Program-made: the position numbers and the translations under genes
Source of the DNA: Pseudomonadota bacterium
GTDB lineage: Bacteria > Desulfobacterota > Desulfobulbia > Desulfobulbales > SURF-16
NCBI GenBank assembly: GCA_018897105.1
Contig: JAHILF010000040.1
Span: forward strand, 16,209-80,208
Reading direction: 5' to 3'
DNA length: 64,000 nucleotides
Shown: positions 9,366 through 20,210 of the stretch, piece by piece
Layout of the letters: every line of letters starts with the position of its first letter
Position numbering within the stretch: the stretch's first letter is position 1
The notes under the pieces: generated by a model
The model's database searches: none
Told to the model about the DNA's origin: nothing
Seen by the model: the letters and a program-made list of their open reading frames with translations, nothing else

Positions 9366-9806
9366 ATGGATTACCGCACCGGCACCGTGGCCAGGGTCTT
9401 TTCCATCCGTTTTGACGATGGCGACGACTTTCTTGGGGGCCTGACGGAACTGATCAAAAAGGAAAACATCCGCAACGGCTGGTTCCATGTCATCGGCGGA
9501 CTGCGGGAAGCAGACGTGGTCACCGGCCCCAGGGAACCGGTCATGCCGCCGGAACCGGTCTGGCAGGAAGTGAGGAACGCCAGGGAGACCCTGGGCAGCG
9601 GCAGCATTTATTGGGATGAAAACGACGAACCCCGGATTCACCTGCATGCCGCCATGGGACACCACGGCGACACCATCACCGGCTGCCTGCGCAAGGGGAG
9701 TAAGACCTATCTGCTGCTCGAAGTTATTCTCTTCGAGATTGCCGGTTTTGCGGCAAGCCGCCCCTGGTCGGAGGAAAAGGGCTTCAACATTGTCACCTTC
9801 TGTTGA
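9366..9806 (+). CDS. PPC/DUF296 domain protein
   Basis: GTVARVFSIRFDDGDDFLGGLTELIKKENIRNGWFHVIGGLREADVV...HLHAAMGHHGDTITGCL; start at 9366 after an AAGGAG RBS (ORF track start 9192 lies inside the repeat). Confidence 0.75.
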   Translation: MDYRTGTVARVFSIRFDDGDDFLGGLTELIKKENIRNGWFHVIGGLREADVVTGPREPVMPPEPVWQEVRNARETLGSGSIYWDENDEPRIHLHAAMGHHGDTITGCLRKGSKTYLLLEVILFEIAGFAASRPWSEEKGFNIVTFC

Positions 9807-9815
9807 GACTGGACG

Positions 9816-10559
9816 ATGAAACCGGATATCACCGATGTCATCGCCTATGAGATCAAAAAGGATATTGCTGATCGCTATTTCGGTTTCCGCAAGCTCATCG
9901 AACAGGACAAGCTCGATCTGGAAAAGGAGATCAGAATCCATTCCTTTATTCTGGAGAAACGCATCAGTTTCGACCTGATACGCCTCTATATTATCTTAAA
10001 GGACGAAGAGCTCATTGATTCCTTTCTTTCCCTGACAGGCATTGACAAGAAACAGTTCTATGATCCCCATTTCATCCGGTCGACCACCATCAGGAACAGG
10101 GTTTTCGAGGGCATTAAAGTGCACGGGCTGACCAGATCCGGCAGGTTTCACCATCTGGCCAAAGACTGTTATGAGCGCCTTGAACTGCATAGCGAACAGT
10201 ACCGACAGAAATTTGCCGAACTGAAAAAGGCCAATGAAAACATTGCCGAGGAGATCGAAGTCTTCTACCAGCAGAATGATCTGGGCAGCATCATGGGCTT
10301 TCTCAGCAACCTGGGCAGTAACCACAAGATGGACGGCATGGAGGGCGGCATGGAGATCGGCATGGCCGAGAGTCTGGAAAAAAAGATGGCCATCGCGCCG
10401 CTGCTGCCCATTGAAAACTATCTGCCGGTCATCAAGGCCCTGCCGCCGCTCGCCCAAATTGTTAATGAACTGAACAAGCTCCTCGATCGCGCCTACAAGC
10501 TGCACGACGAGGAGAGCCTGAATTTTCTCACCAGCAAAAAAAAGACTACAGAACGCTAG
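9816..10559 (+). CDS. Hypothetical protein
   Basis: Long ORF closely following the DUF296 gene; no family recognised. Confidence 0.6.
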   Translation: MKPDITDVIAYEIKKDIADRYFGFRKLIEQDKLDLEKEIRIHSFILEKRISFDLIRLYIILKDEELIDSFLSLTGIDKKQFYDPHFIRSTTIRNRVFEGIKVHGLTRSGRFHHLAKDCYERLELHSEQYRQKFAELKKANENIAEEIEVFYQQNDLGSIMGFLSNLGSNHKMDGMEGGMEIGMAESLEKKMAIAPLLPIENYLPVIKALPPLAQIVNELNKLLDRAYKLHDEESLNFLTSKKKTTER

Positions 10560-10595
10560 CCCTAACAACCTTTCCCCTGGATATTCTTGCCGCCC

Positions 10596-11735
10596 ATGTT
10601 TACCTATCAGAAGACAAACAGATATTTTGCCCAAATTGCCCGGGGACTTGAACAGTACGGAGCCGAAGAACTGGCAAACCTTGGCTGCCAAGATGTTAAA
10701 CCAATGTTCATGGGCATTTATTTTGATGCCGACCCGGCCGACCTCTACCGGGCCAACTACATGTCCCGTCTCTGCACGAGAATCCTGGCCCCGCTGCTGA
10801 CCTTTGACTGCCACAGCACTAAGTATCTCTACAAAACGGCGAGGAAGATCGATTGGAACGAGCTGCTTTCCGAAAAAAACACCTTTGCCATCAACGCCTC
10901 GGTCACGGGCAGCAGCATCAAGCATTCCCAGTATGCCGCTCTCTGCCTGAAGGACGCCATTGTCGACCATTTCCGGGACCTGACAGGCATCCGGCCGGAC
11001 GTTGACACGGAAAACCCGGACCTCTGGTTTCACCTGCGCATTGAACGCAACCGTGCCATCATCAGCCTGGACACCTCCGGCGGCTCACTGCACCGCAGGG
11101 GATACCGGCAGATGAGCGTCGAGGCGCCCATGCAGGAAACCGTGGCAGCCGCCATCATCCGCTTGAGCAACTGGGACGGCGTCACTCCCCTTATTGATCC
11201 CATGTGCGGTTCAGGCACCATCCTTACCGAGGCGCTGATGCACTGCTGCCAAATCCCCGCCGCCTATCTGCGCAAAAAGTTCGGGTTTGAGATGATGCCG
11301 GAATACGACAAAACACTATGGAACCAGGTCAGGACCGAGGCAAACAACCTCATAACGCGACTGCCCGGCGGACTGCTGTCAGGCAGCGACGCCTCTGCTG
11401 AGGCGGTTAAGGCTGCCCTGCACAACTGCCGCATGCTGCCCCACGGCGACAAAATCATCATCAAGAACAAAAGATACCAGGAGAGTTCTCCGACCAGGGA
11501 GTCAATCATCATCACCAACCCGCCCTACGGCCTCCGCTTAAAACAAAACGAGGGAGCCGAGCGATTCATGCGGGAACTGGGGGACTTCCTGAAAAAGCAG
11601 AAGCACTGCACAGCGGCGTATCTCTATCTCGGCAGACCGGAACTGCTGAAAGAACTCGCCCTGCGTCCCGCCTGGCAAAAACCTCTGCTGACCGGCGGCC
11701 TTGAGGGTGTGCTGGTCAAATTCGACCTTGCCTGA
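10596..11735 (+). CDS. rlmL: THUMP-domain class I methyltransferase, RlmL-like 23S rRNA m2G methyltransferase
   Basis: FAQIARGLEQYGAEELANLGCQDVKP...YRANYMSRLCTRIL...LIDPMCGSGTILTEAL...ITNPPYGLRL. Confidence 0.75.
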   Translation: MFTYQKTNRYFAQIARGLEQYGAEELANLGCQDVKPMFMGIYFDADPADLYRANYMSRLCTRILAPLLTFDCHSTKYLYKTARKIDWNELLSEKNTFAINASVTGSSIKHSQYAALCLKDAIVDHFRDLTGIRPDVDTENPDLWFHLRIERNRAIISLDTSGGSLHRRGYRQMSVEAPMQETVAAAIIRLSNWDGVTPLIDPMCGSGTILTEALMHCCQIPAAYLRKKFGFEMMPEYDKTLWNQVRTEANNLITRLPGGLLSGSDASAEAVKAALHNCRMLPHGDKIIIKNKRYQESSPTRESIIITNPPYGLRLKQNEGAERFMRELGDFLKKQKHCTAAYLYLGRPELLKELALRPAWQKPLLTGGLEGVLVKFDLA

Positions 11736-12101
11736 ACCGCACTTGTCTCTTTTTTGTGTTGCAATTTCGATGAGTTTACAGTTGCCGGTTTACGGTCTAC
11801 GAATATCAAAATCCGACAAACTGATTTCCTTCAACTGCCAACCGTAAACTGTCAACTTTATGCTTAATTTCCCGGTAGAGAGAATGCTCTTCCTAACTGG
11901 CTGAAAATGGGTGTAATCAGATTTTGTTTTGACTTCTTTTTTCTTTTCCCCAATAATTTAGGGGCTGTTACGAAATTAAAATGACATTTCCAGCCATTTC
12001 GTTACAGCCACTTATGCCGGTCCACTGTAGCGGGATGTTACGGTTCTTTCCAACGGCTCAAATCGTTATTTCCAATACACTTAAGACAGTAAGAACTTCC
12101 C

Positions 12102-13727
12102 ATGGACAGAATAGGCCAGAGCCTCAAAACAAACGTCAAAATCATGAAGACCCGGGTCACCAAATACGCGGTGTACGGGGTGATCATCGCCTTTGGCGCC
12201 ATTGTCACCGCCACCCTGCTCAACTGCTATCTGCAGTTCGGTGAAATAACGTCCGTCGGCATCCTGCAGGTGCAGAAAACCAACCCCACCCTGTGGATAC
12301 TCGATGCCATGCCGTTCATCTTCGCCTTCTGGGGCCAGTATGTCAGCTCCATCATGGCCTATGAGGCGACCACCATGGTCCTGGACCAGACCAATGAACT
12401 GCGCACTCAGACCGCAGCCCTGGAATACCAGGCCATGCATGATGCCACCCATGACCAGCTCACCGATCTGCCCAACCGGGTGCTGCTGCGGGACCGTCTG
12501 GAACAGGCCATCCATGTTGCCCTGCGGGAAGACAGGAAACTGGCCCTGTTCATCCTGGACCTGGACCGTTTCAAAGAGGTCAATGACACCCTGGGACATT
12601 ACAGCGGCGACCGGTTGCTGAAACATGTGGCCATGCGGCTCAGGGGGGTTATGCGCGGTTCGGACACCCTGTCGCGGCTCGGCGGCGATGAGTTCGCCAT
12701 TCTCCTGCCAATGATCAAGGAAAGCAGCGATGTGCACATCGTGCTCAAAAAAATCCAGAACGCCTTTCTCTCCCCCTTCATGCTCGAATCTCTCAAACTT
12801 GAAGTACAGGCCAGCATCGGCATAGCCGTCTTTCCTGACCACGGCAGGGATGTTGACACCATCATGCAGCGGGCGGATGTGGCGATGTACGCCGCCAAAC
12901 AGAACCAGCAGGGATCGACCATATACTCAACCGGTCTCGACAAACACAGTCCCCATCGCCTGACCCTGATGGGTGAACTGCGCCAGGCCATTGACAACGA
13001 CGAGCTGCTGCTGCACTTTCAGCCGAAAATCAACATCAATTCCAACATCGTCTGCGGAGTTGAGGCACTGGTGCGCTGGCAGCATCCCCAGCACGGCTTC
13101 ATGCCGCCGGACGAGTTTATTCCCCTGGCGGAACGCACCGGCCTGATCAAACCGCTTTCCATCTGGGTGCTGAAACACGCCATTGAGCAGGCGGTCACGT
13201 GGCACAGAGCGCATCTGAAACTGGGTATTGCCATCAACCTCAGCCCCTCCACCCTGCTGGATACGGAACTGCCGGACGTCATCACCGGCACCCTGGCCTC
13301 CTGCAGTCTGCCCCCACATTACATTACCTTTGAGATCACCGAGGGCTCCATTATCAAGGATCCGGAAAGGGCACTGGAGATTCTGACCCGGCTTGACAAA
13401 ATGGGCATCCGCATCTCCATCGACGATTTCGGCACCGGCTATTCCTCCCTGGCCTATCTCAAGAGAATGCCGGCCAGCGAGGTAAAAATAGACAAATCCT
13501 TTGTGCTTGACATGCTGGTCGATGAAAACGACGCGGCCATCGTGCAGGCAACCATTGATCTAGCCCACAACCTGGGCCTGAAGGTTGTGGCCGAAGGGGT
13601 GGAAAACAAAGAGACGGCCGAGCGCCTGAAGGAGCTTGGCTGTGATATCCTGCAGGGCTACTATTTCAGCAAACCCTTGGCGGCAGACAAATTCCTGGCC
13701 TGGCTCAGCGCCCTTTCACCCAACTGA
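12102..13727 (+). CDS. GGDEF-EAL protein
   Basis: HDQLTDLPNRVLLRDRL...RLGGDEFAILLP...GVEALVRWQHP...DDFGTGYSSLAYLKRMP...KIDKSFV...VAEGVE; hydrophobic N-terminus. Confidence 0.93.
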   Translation: MDRIGQSLKTNVKIMKTRVTKYAVYGVIIAFGAIVTATLLNCYLQFGEITSVGILQVQKTNPTLWILDAMPFIFAFWGQYVSSIMAYEATTMVLDQTNELRTQTAALEYQAMHDATHDQLTDLPNRVLLRDRLEQAIHVALREDRKLALFILDLDRFKEVNDTLGHYSGDRLLKHVAMRLRGVMRGSDTLSRLGGDEFAILLPMIKESSDVHIVLKKIQNAFLSPFMLESLKLEVQASIGIAVFPDHGRDVDTIMQRADVAMYAAKQNQQGSTIYSTGLDKHSPHRLTLMGELRQAIDNDELLLHFQPKININSNIVCGVEALVRWQHPQHGFMPPDEFIPLAERTGLIKPLSIWVLKHAIEQAVTWHRAHLKLGIAINLSPSTLLDTELPDVITGTLASCSLPPHYITFEITEGSIIKDPERALEILTRLDKMGIRISIDDFGTGYSSLAYLKRMPASEVKIDKSFVLDMLVDENDAAIVQATIDLAHNLGLKVVAEGVENKETAERLKELGCDILQGYYFSKPLAADKFLAWLSALSPN

Positions 13728-13730
13728 ACC

Positions 13731-15383
13731 TCAGCCCGTGAGGCTGCGGCACCCTTTACGCCAGAAAAACCCCACAGAGAGCCCGCCAAGCGCCACAGAG
13801 CCGACAAACCAGGCCAGCAGTGTAATTTTGTTTCCCAGATGAATCTCCCGCCCGCTCATCCAGTGCCGCATGAAATGATACATGGGGGAAGCGCCGCCGG
13901 CGATGATGAGAAAGACCACGGTCATGGCCGTGAAAAGAAAGAGAAGCGCCCCCATGCCGCCCAGGGCGGCGGCCCGGTTTTCCGCCTTGAAATCGGCGTA
14001 AAGCGCCCCGAAGCCGACGGCCATCCCGACCACGGTCCAGCAGATGACAAGACTTGCCGTCACGGAAAACCACCACATGGGCCCGGAAATGGCAAGCAAA
14101 GCGTCCGAGGTGACCACAAGCAGCAGAGAGAGCAGGGTAAATGGCGCCAGATAAAAAAGAAACTTATAGAGGAGAAAACGGCCCACGGAAAGCGGCGAGG
14201 ACTGAATCAGCCAGAAGGCTGCGGTTTCAGCCCCCACTGCCGGAAAGACAAAGCGGCCGGCCAGCGAGGTGATGATAAAACCCGTCATCCCCACATTCAG
14301 AAAGGAAATAAGGTTGGTGACATACTCGGTCTGCATGGGTGAGCGCTCCACCGGCAGGGCTTTGAAACTGTAAAGATAGACCACCACCAGGGCGGCGATC
14401 ATAAAGAGCTGGGACCACTCGGCGGAATCCCGCAGAAATGTTTTCGACTCTTTTTTGAAGATCCATTGCGCCGTGCCGGGGCGGTATCTGCCTGTGCGGG
14501 TGAATGGCCGGAAGCCGCCAAAGGATTCCTGGGATTTCGTATAGCCGACAAGAAAAAAACGCTGCATGGCCCATTCCCCGATAAAAAAGAGGGAAGGCGC
14601 CCCGACCACCAGCAGAGAAAGCAGCAACCAGTCTATCTCCCGGTCCATCAGGTAGAGCGACAGCAGATTGGCGGACCAGGCTGCCGGCACATAGGGACCG
14701 GCCGGCTGGGAGATGGAGGAGAGATATTCGACAAAATGGGCGTACTTGTCCGGATTGACCAGATCCTCCGGCCGCAGCAGACGAAAGATAATGTACAGAA
14801 AGATGCCGAAGCAAAGCGACAGGTAAAAGATGATATCTTTGGTCTGCCGCGCCGGAAAGAATCGGACCAATACCACGGTGAGAGCCATGCCCACTCCCGA
14901 GGCGATGAACGCGGTGGCGAGCACGCAGACGATCAGCAGCGGCCAGTATAAGATCCCGGCCTGAAACACCTTGCCGTAAGCCCCGAACACAGGCAGGGAA
15001 AAAATGACCATCATCCACGAGGTATAAAAGGTGGTGGTCAGATAGCGCATGAAATAGATTTCCGCAGGAGTCACGGGCGCGGCAAAAATGATCTCGTTGT
15101 CCTGGGAGAGAAACAGGGTGGAAACCGATGACACCATACAGGAAAAAATGAGCATGGCGAACATGACGATCCAGGCCATCTGAAAGATCTTCAGACTGAG
15201 AATAACGCCAAGCTCGCTCTGGCGGTGGAAATAACCCAGCACCTTGAACGAGACCAGATAGAGAACCAGACAGATCAGCAAGCCGAAGAGGCCGACGGCC
15301 AGGCTTTTCATTGGCACCGTGCCGGCCGGGAAAAAGCGGTTGCGCATGGTGCGCAGAAAAGGGGTCAGAAGCCTCAGCCGCAT
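13731..15383 (-). CDS. ABC-2 type transporter permease
   Basis: Many hydrophobic segments; abuts ABC ATPase gene. Confidence 0.75.
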   Translation of the reverse strand: MRLRLLTPFLRTMRNRFFPAGTVPMKSLAVGLFGLLICLVLYLVSFKVLGYFHRQSELGVILSLKIFQMAWIVMFAMLIFSCMVSSVSTLFLSQDNEIIFAAPVTPAEIYFMRYLTTTFYTSWMMVIFSLPVFGAYGKVFQAGILYWPLLIVCVLATAFIASGVGMALTVVLVRFFPARQTKDIIFYLSLCFGIFLYIIFRLLRPEDLVNPDKYAHFVEYLSSISQPAGPYVPAAWSANLLSLYLMDREIDWLLLSLLVVGAPSLFFIGEWAMQRFFLVGYTKSQESFGGFRPFTRTGRYRPGTAQWIFKKESKTFLRDSAEWSQLFMIAALVVVYLYSFKALPVERSPMQTEYVTNLISFLNVGMTGFIITSLAGRFVFPAVGAETAAFWLIQSSPLSVGRFLLYKFLFYLAPFTLLSLLLVVTSDALLAISGPMWWFSVTASLVICWTVVGMAVGFGALYADFKAENRAAALGGMGALLFLFTAMTVVFLIIAGGASPMYHFMRHWMSGREIHLGNKITLLAWFVGSVALGGLSVGFFWRKGCRSLTG

Positions 15384-15384
15384 G

Positions 15385-16194
15385 TTACCCGTTATCCCTT
15401 TTCAAGGCGGAGATGATGGCGGTCAGTTCATCCGCGCCGGTCAGCTCCAGGAAGATCTCCTCCAGGTCGGAGTTATCCAGTTGCGCCTCCCGGCGCAGAC
15501 TCTCCAGCGTGCCGAGCGAGCGCAGTTCGCCGTGGACAATGATGCCAATGCGATCGCAGAGCTCCTCGGCGATCTCCAGCGAATGGGTGGAGAGGAAGAT
15601 GCTGTTGCCCTTGCGGGCATGATTCTTCAGAAGCTCTTTGACGATTCTGGCGCTTTTCGGGTCAAGACCCACCATGGGCTCATCAACGACGATCAGCGGA
15701 CAATCCAGCATGAAGGCGGCGGTCATGATGATCTTCTGCTTCATGCCGTGGGAATAGCACTCGATCAGATGATGCTGCCAGTCCAATAGATCAAAAATCT
15801 GCAGATAATGCAGGGTGCTGCCGAACTGTTCCCTGGACAAATCGTACAGGCTGGCGACAAACTGGAGAAACTCGTAGCCGGTCAGCTTCTCGTAAAGATA
15901 GGGCCTGTCCGGGATATAGGCCGTGAGTTTCTTGCAGGCTGTGGGATCAGTCGCCATCTGATGACCACTGATGGTAATGGCCCCGCTGTCAGACTTAAGC
16001 AGACCGGCCAGCATTTTAATGGTGGTTGTTTTGCCCGCGCCATTGGGGCCGAGAAAACCGAAAATCTCACCCCGCCCGACGCTAAAGCTTACATCATCCA
16101 CCGCGGTGTAACTGCCGAAGCGCTTGGTCAGCCTGGCAACGTCCAGGGCGTTGGTCTCATCGTCTCTCTTCATGATTTTTTTACCGGTTCTCAC
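15385..16194 (-). CDS. ABC transporter ATP-binding protein
   Basis: GFLGPNGAGKTTTIKMLAGLL...LIVVDEPMVGLDPKS...IFLSTHSLEIAEELC. Confidence 0.95.
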   Translation of the reverse strand: MRTGKKIMKRDDETNALDVARLTKRFGSYTAVDDVSFSVGRGEIFGFLGPNGAGKTTTIKMLAGLLKSDSGAITISGHQMATDPTACKKLTAYIPDRPYLYEKLTGYEFLQFVASLYDLSREQFGSTLHYLQIFDLLDWQHHLIECYSHGMKQKIIMTAAFMLDCPLIVVDEPMVGLDPKSARIVKELLKNHARKGNSIFLSTHSLEIAEELCDRIGIIVHGELRSLGTLESLRREAQLDNSDLEEIFLELTGADELTAIISALKRDNG

Positions 16195-17648
16195 TTGACC
16201 GGGAGGATCTGCAGGTTGCCGAGCAGGGCTCCGATCTTCACCTGCTCCTTGGTTTCACCGATAACAAAACGGATATGACTGAGATCGGCGGGCAGCTGAC
16301 CCGTGGTGGTATCAAAGCTCAGCCACTCATTGCCCACACACACCTCATTCCAGGCATGATAATAAAAGGCGCCCGCGTGGAATGTCACGCCTGAGGCAAT
16401 ACGGGCCGGTATGCCCGCACTGCGCACCAGGGCGGCAAAAAGCACGGCGTGCTCGTTACAGTCACCCATGCCCCGCTCCAGGGTTGCCACGGCATCCGGG
16501 ATGCCGATCACCGGTCTTTTTTCCAGATTTTCATAAACCCAGTGGGCGATGGCCTTTACCCTGCCAATGGGGCTTGCTATTTGCGCGGTGATCTTGCCGG
16601 CCTGGGCCTTGATATTGGCATGATCCGACTGGATATAGGGCGTTGCAGCAAGTTCATCCTGCATCCCCTGGCAGATCATGGCATCATCAACAGGCATTTT
16701 CTCCCGGCGAATGGTCAGGATACCATCCTGCCACTGCTGCCTGCCGCCGTCCAGATCAAAGCCGGCAGCCTCGGGCAGCTCAAGTCTGAAGAAAATTTCC
16801 TCCCGCTGGTCCAGGTGTGACAGATCACCAGAGAAAGGCACGGCCACGCTCTGCAGAATGTCCTGACCTTTGCGGGTAATATCCTTGGCCTGGAACTCCG
16901 GCTCACTGAGGAAAACAAAACCGGCCGGCGACTCCTCCTTGATCACCTTGCCGCTGTCGTCGAGCCAGCTGTTTATTCTGATGCCGGAAAAATTCTCCTC
17001 AAAATGGTGCAGCAGATAAATACGATCCTTGATCAGGGTTTTGAGCAATCCCTTGTACTCGATCACCGTGTCTTTGCCGCTCAAGGTAAACGGATCGAAA
17101 TAGGCTATCCTGATCTTGTCCCCGGAATGCAGTCCCTGCCTGAGCAGATAACCGCGCTGGTTAAGTGACAGAAACGGCGGCGAGTTCAACGTAACCGAGT
17201 CGTTTATTTTTTCCTTGCCGGTCACCAGGGTGAAGTCAACCCTCTTGCCGGTCACCTTGCCGCTGGCCTTCATTGTATAAAATGGTGAGGACATGGAAAA
17301 GGTAAAATCCCGCAAAAGGAAATCAGTGGACAACCAGGCTTCCGCCTGCAGCTGTACCGGATAATTTTTCTGGAGGACAAACAGATTAAGCACGGCATCC
17401 TGGGAGAGTCGGATAAGTCCGTCATCGGCCCGGCGCAAGACGTTTTTCACATAACCGATGCGTTCACCCTTGAAGAACACCCCGGCATAACTCTCCTGGC
17501 CGGCCTTTTCAAGCACCTCATTTTCATGGAGATCAAGCCTTTTGACAAAGTAATCCCGCTGGAGAAGGGCGACAAAAAGTGCTGCCCAGACCAGTATAAC
17601 AAGAAATTTTCCGGCCGTAACAAGTCGCTTGCGAAACATGCTGGTCAA
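16191..17648 (-). CDS. Transglutaminase-like protein
   Basis: GMGDCNEHAVLFAALVRSAGIPARIASGVTFHAGAFYYHAWNEVCVGNEWLSFDTT (Cys-His-Asp); overlaps ABC ATPase gene. Confidence 0.85.
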   Translation of the reverse strand: MTSMFRKRLVTAGKFLVILVWAALFVALLQRDYFVKRLDLHENEVLEKAGQESYAGVFFKGERIGYVKNVLRRADDGLIRLSQDAVLNLFVLQKNYPVQLQAEAWLSTDFLLRDFTFSMSSPFYTMKASGKVTGKRVDFTLVTGKEKINDSVTLNSPPFLSLNQRGYLLRQGLHSGDKIRIAYFDPFTLSGKDTVIEYKGLLKTLIKDRIYLLHHFEENFSGIRINSWLDDSGKVIKEESPAGFVFLSEPEFQAKDITRKGQDILQSVAVPFSGDLSHLDQREEIFFRLELPEAAGFDLDGGRQQWQDGILTIRREKMPVDDAMICQGMQDELAATPYIQSDHANIKAQAGKITAQIASPIGRVKAIAHWVYENLEKRPVIGIPDAVATLERGMGDCNEHAVLFAALVRSAGIPARIASGVTFHAGAFYYHAWNEVCVGNEWLSFDTTTGQLPADLSHIRFVIGETKEQVKIGALLGNLQILPVK

Positions 17649-17865
17649 TTACCAAATAAGAAATCAGGACATGATGGTGGGCAATTACGAATAGGTGAGG
17701 CAGGAACGGCAAAGCAGATATGATTATCCCAACCATCTTTTTGTATTATCTTGTTTTTTTCATTGACAACCAACTTTTAATCAATCCATTATAAATTAAT
17801 AATCAAGACAGGTTATCTCTGAAACGATGAAGCTATAGAAACTGGGCAAACAGGGAGGAAAGACA

Positions 17866-18207
17866 ATGGCAGCGAAAACAACGAATGCAACTTCCAAGAC
17901 CACCGGCACCAAGGCCAAAGCAAAAAGGAAAACGATCCAGTCTACCGAGTTTTCCATTATAGCTCCGGAAGCCAAGGAGGTCTTTATTGCCGGAAATTTC
18001 AATGATTGGAACGCATCCGAACATGCGATGCGTAAATTCAAAGACGGGAAATACACCAAAATGCTGAAGCTGAAACCGGGCAGATACGAATACCAGTTTA
18101 TTGTTGACGGCCAATGGTGGACCGACCCGGCCAACCCCGACCGTCAGCCAAATTCCTTTGGTTCGGAAAACTCCGTGATCGAGATTGGCGACAACGTGAT
18201 CTGTTAA
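17866..18207 (+). CDS. Small AMPK1-CBM/CBM48-like glycogen-binding domain protein
   Basis: KEVFIAGNFNDWNASEHAMRKFKDGKYTKMLKLKPGRYEYQFIVDGQWWTDPANPDRQPNSFGSENSVIEI. Confidence 0.85.
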   Translation: MAAKTTNATSKTTGTKAKAKRKTIQSTEFSIIAPEAKEVFIAGNFNDWNASEHAMRKFKDGKYTKMLKLKPGRYEYQFIVDGQWWTDPANPDRQPNSFGSENSVIEIGDNVIC

Positions 18208-18287
18208 GCCGGATTATCCAAAATCCGCCACAGAGCCCACAGAGTCAATTGACCACTCCGTGTGCTCTGTGGATTTATTTTTCACTT

Positions 18288-20210
18288 CTACTTGCATGAC
18301 CCATCCGCCTCGCAGGAGATCTTAAGAACCTTGCCGCCGACCTTTACGGCGTCACCGACATTGGCAGCAATCTTTTCAACCTTGCCGGCCACGGCAGCCA
18401 GGACAGGTGTCTGCATTTTCATGGCCTCCAGCACCACCAGTTTGTCGCCGACCGCAACCTCCTGCCCGACTTCAACACTGACCTCACAGACATTGGCGCC
18501 AAATGGTGCCCTGACATCACCAATTTTGGCGAGTTCCTGAATTTCCTTCTTGGACAGCGTCACTTCCATGGCTACGCCTTCTTCCTTTGCCTCGGCGGCC
18601 ATAATGAAAACCCGCTGGTGATGGTCCACATTGAAATAGATGCTGGTGGAACCATCCTCATGTTTGTGCATGGGGCCAACTTCAAGAACGTGCCCTTTGC
18701 CGTCATGGTCGGTAAACTCCAGTGCCTCGCCCAAGGTAAAACCTCCGCGCTTGAAGAACAAGGCAGGGGGCAGCACATAAACCTTGCCGAATTTTTCCTC
18801 AAACTTGAAGAAATCAACCGCATCATTGGGATGCTGGAGATAGGTTACCAACTGTTGCGTAGTCGGCTCATAGCCGAGACGATCCTGCAGGATCGACCGC
18901 TCCTTGTCAATGTCCATATCCTCGATCTGCATAACGCCGCCCTGCTCCGCGACAATCTTCCGCCAGTCCGGCCCGAAGGCCTTCTCGTAAATCCAGTCTT
19001 CCGGGCAGTAGAACGGGAAAGGCCCGTATTTGCCGAGCAGCAGATTCTTCAGATCACCGGAGCAGTTGCCGTACCTCTCACCGCTCTGAACATTGCTCAC
19101 CGCGGTGGTCCAGAGAATCTGCGAACCGGGAGTCACACTCCACCAGTTGCCCAGTTCCCGCTGCACCTTGGGAAGCTCCTCATGGAGGATCTCGGACATC
19201 TTATTGAGGAAACCGCCTTTGACCGCCTGCTCGAAGCTGCTGCCCATGGCGCCGCCGGGCAGTTTGTGAATCTGCACCGTGGGCAGGAAGCCCTTGAACT
19301 GGGACTCGAAATATTCATAATGTTGGCGCTGGTCGCGCAGGACCTCGGAGGTTTCAATCACCGCCGCCTCATCCACACAGACGGCTGTATGGCCGTAATC
19401 CTTCAGAGTCTGAATGACGCTCAGAATCGGCGGCGGCCCAAAGTAGCCGGTAAAGGCATGATCAGCGGCATCGACGATGTTGGCGCCGTTCACCACCGCC
19501 GCGGTGATGCGGCCGATATCATCGCCGTCGGTATTGTGGCCATGGTAATGAATAACCAGATCAGGATATTTGTCCCTGATGGCCTTCACCAACTCGCCGA
19601 TCCGTTTCGGCGTGCCGAGTCCGCCATGGTTCTTGATGCAGAGGGAAATCTCCTCGCCGGTCACCTCGATGATCTCGCCCACCTTGTTCACATAATATTC
19701 GTCCGTGTGCTCCGGCCCGGTGGAAAAACAGATGCTGGGCTCCAGCAGTTTGCCCGACATCTGCACCTCCTCGAAAACCGCCTGCATGTTCGGCACATGG
19801 TTCATGAAGTCAAACACCCGCCACACATCCACGTACTTGGCAAACTCGCGCACGACCAGCCGAATGACATTCTGGGGATAGGGGCGGTAGCCGAAGAGAT
19901 TGACTCCCCGGCAGAGTGTCTGAAACATGGTATTGGGCATCTTTTCCCGCAGCAGCTTCAGCTTCAGGAACGGATCTACCTGTTTGCGCAGGATATCCAC
20001 ATGCACGGAGGCGCCGCCGGTGATTTCCAATGAAAAATAATTGGCCCGTTCACGTGCGTCACCGGCCAGCAGATCCGTATGGAGCAGGATCCGGTTCTTG
20101 AAGTCGGACTGGGACAGGTCTCGGGCGGTATTGGTGATGAAGTAGCCGTCCGCCTCGCGTACTCTTTTTAAAATTTCACTGCTATGCATACCTTGAACAA
20201 TTCGGTCCAT
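18288..20210 (-). CDS. pycB: Pyruvate carboxylase subunit B / carboxyltransferase with C-terminal biotinyl domain
   Basis: HMGL-like carboxyltransferase plus VVLEAMKMQTPVLA biotinylation motif. Confidence 0.85.
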   Translation of the reverse strand: MDRIVQGMHSSEILKRVREADGYFITNTARDLSQSDFKNRILLHTDLLAGDARERANYFSLEITGGASVHVDILRKQVDPFLKLKLLREKMPNTMFQTLCRGVNLFGYRPYPQNVIRLVVREFAKYVDVWRVFDFMNHVPNMQAVFEEVQMSGKLLEPSICFSTGPEHTDEYYVNKVGEIIEVTGEEISLCIKNHGGLGTPKRIGELVKAIRDKYPDLVIHYHGHNTDGDDIGRITAAVVNGANIVDAADHAFTGYFGPPPILSVIQTLKDYGHTAVCVDEAAVIETSEVLRDQRQHYEYFESQFKGFLPTVQIHKLPGGAMGSSFEQAVKGGFLNKMSEILHEELPKVQRELGNWWSVTPGSQILWTTAVSNVQSGERYGNCSGDLKNLLLGKYGPFPFYCPEDWIYEKAFGPDWRKIVAEQGGVMQIEDMDIDKERSILQDRLGYEPTTQQLVTYLQHPNDAVDFFKFEEKFGKVYVLPPALFFKRGGFTLGEALEFTDHDGKGHVLEVGPMHKHEDGSTSIYFNVDHHQRVFIMAAEAKEEGVAMEVTLSKKEIQELAKIGDVRAPFGANVCEVSVEVGQEVAVGDKLVVLEAMKMQTPVLAAVAGKVEKIAANVGDAVKVGGKVLKISCEADGSCK

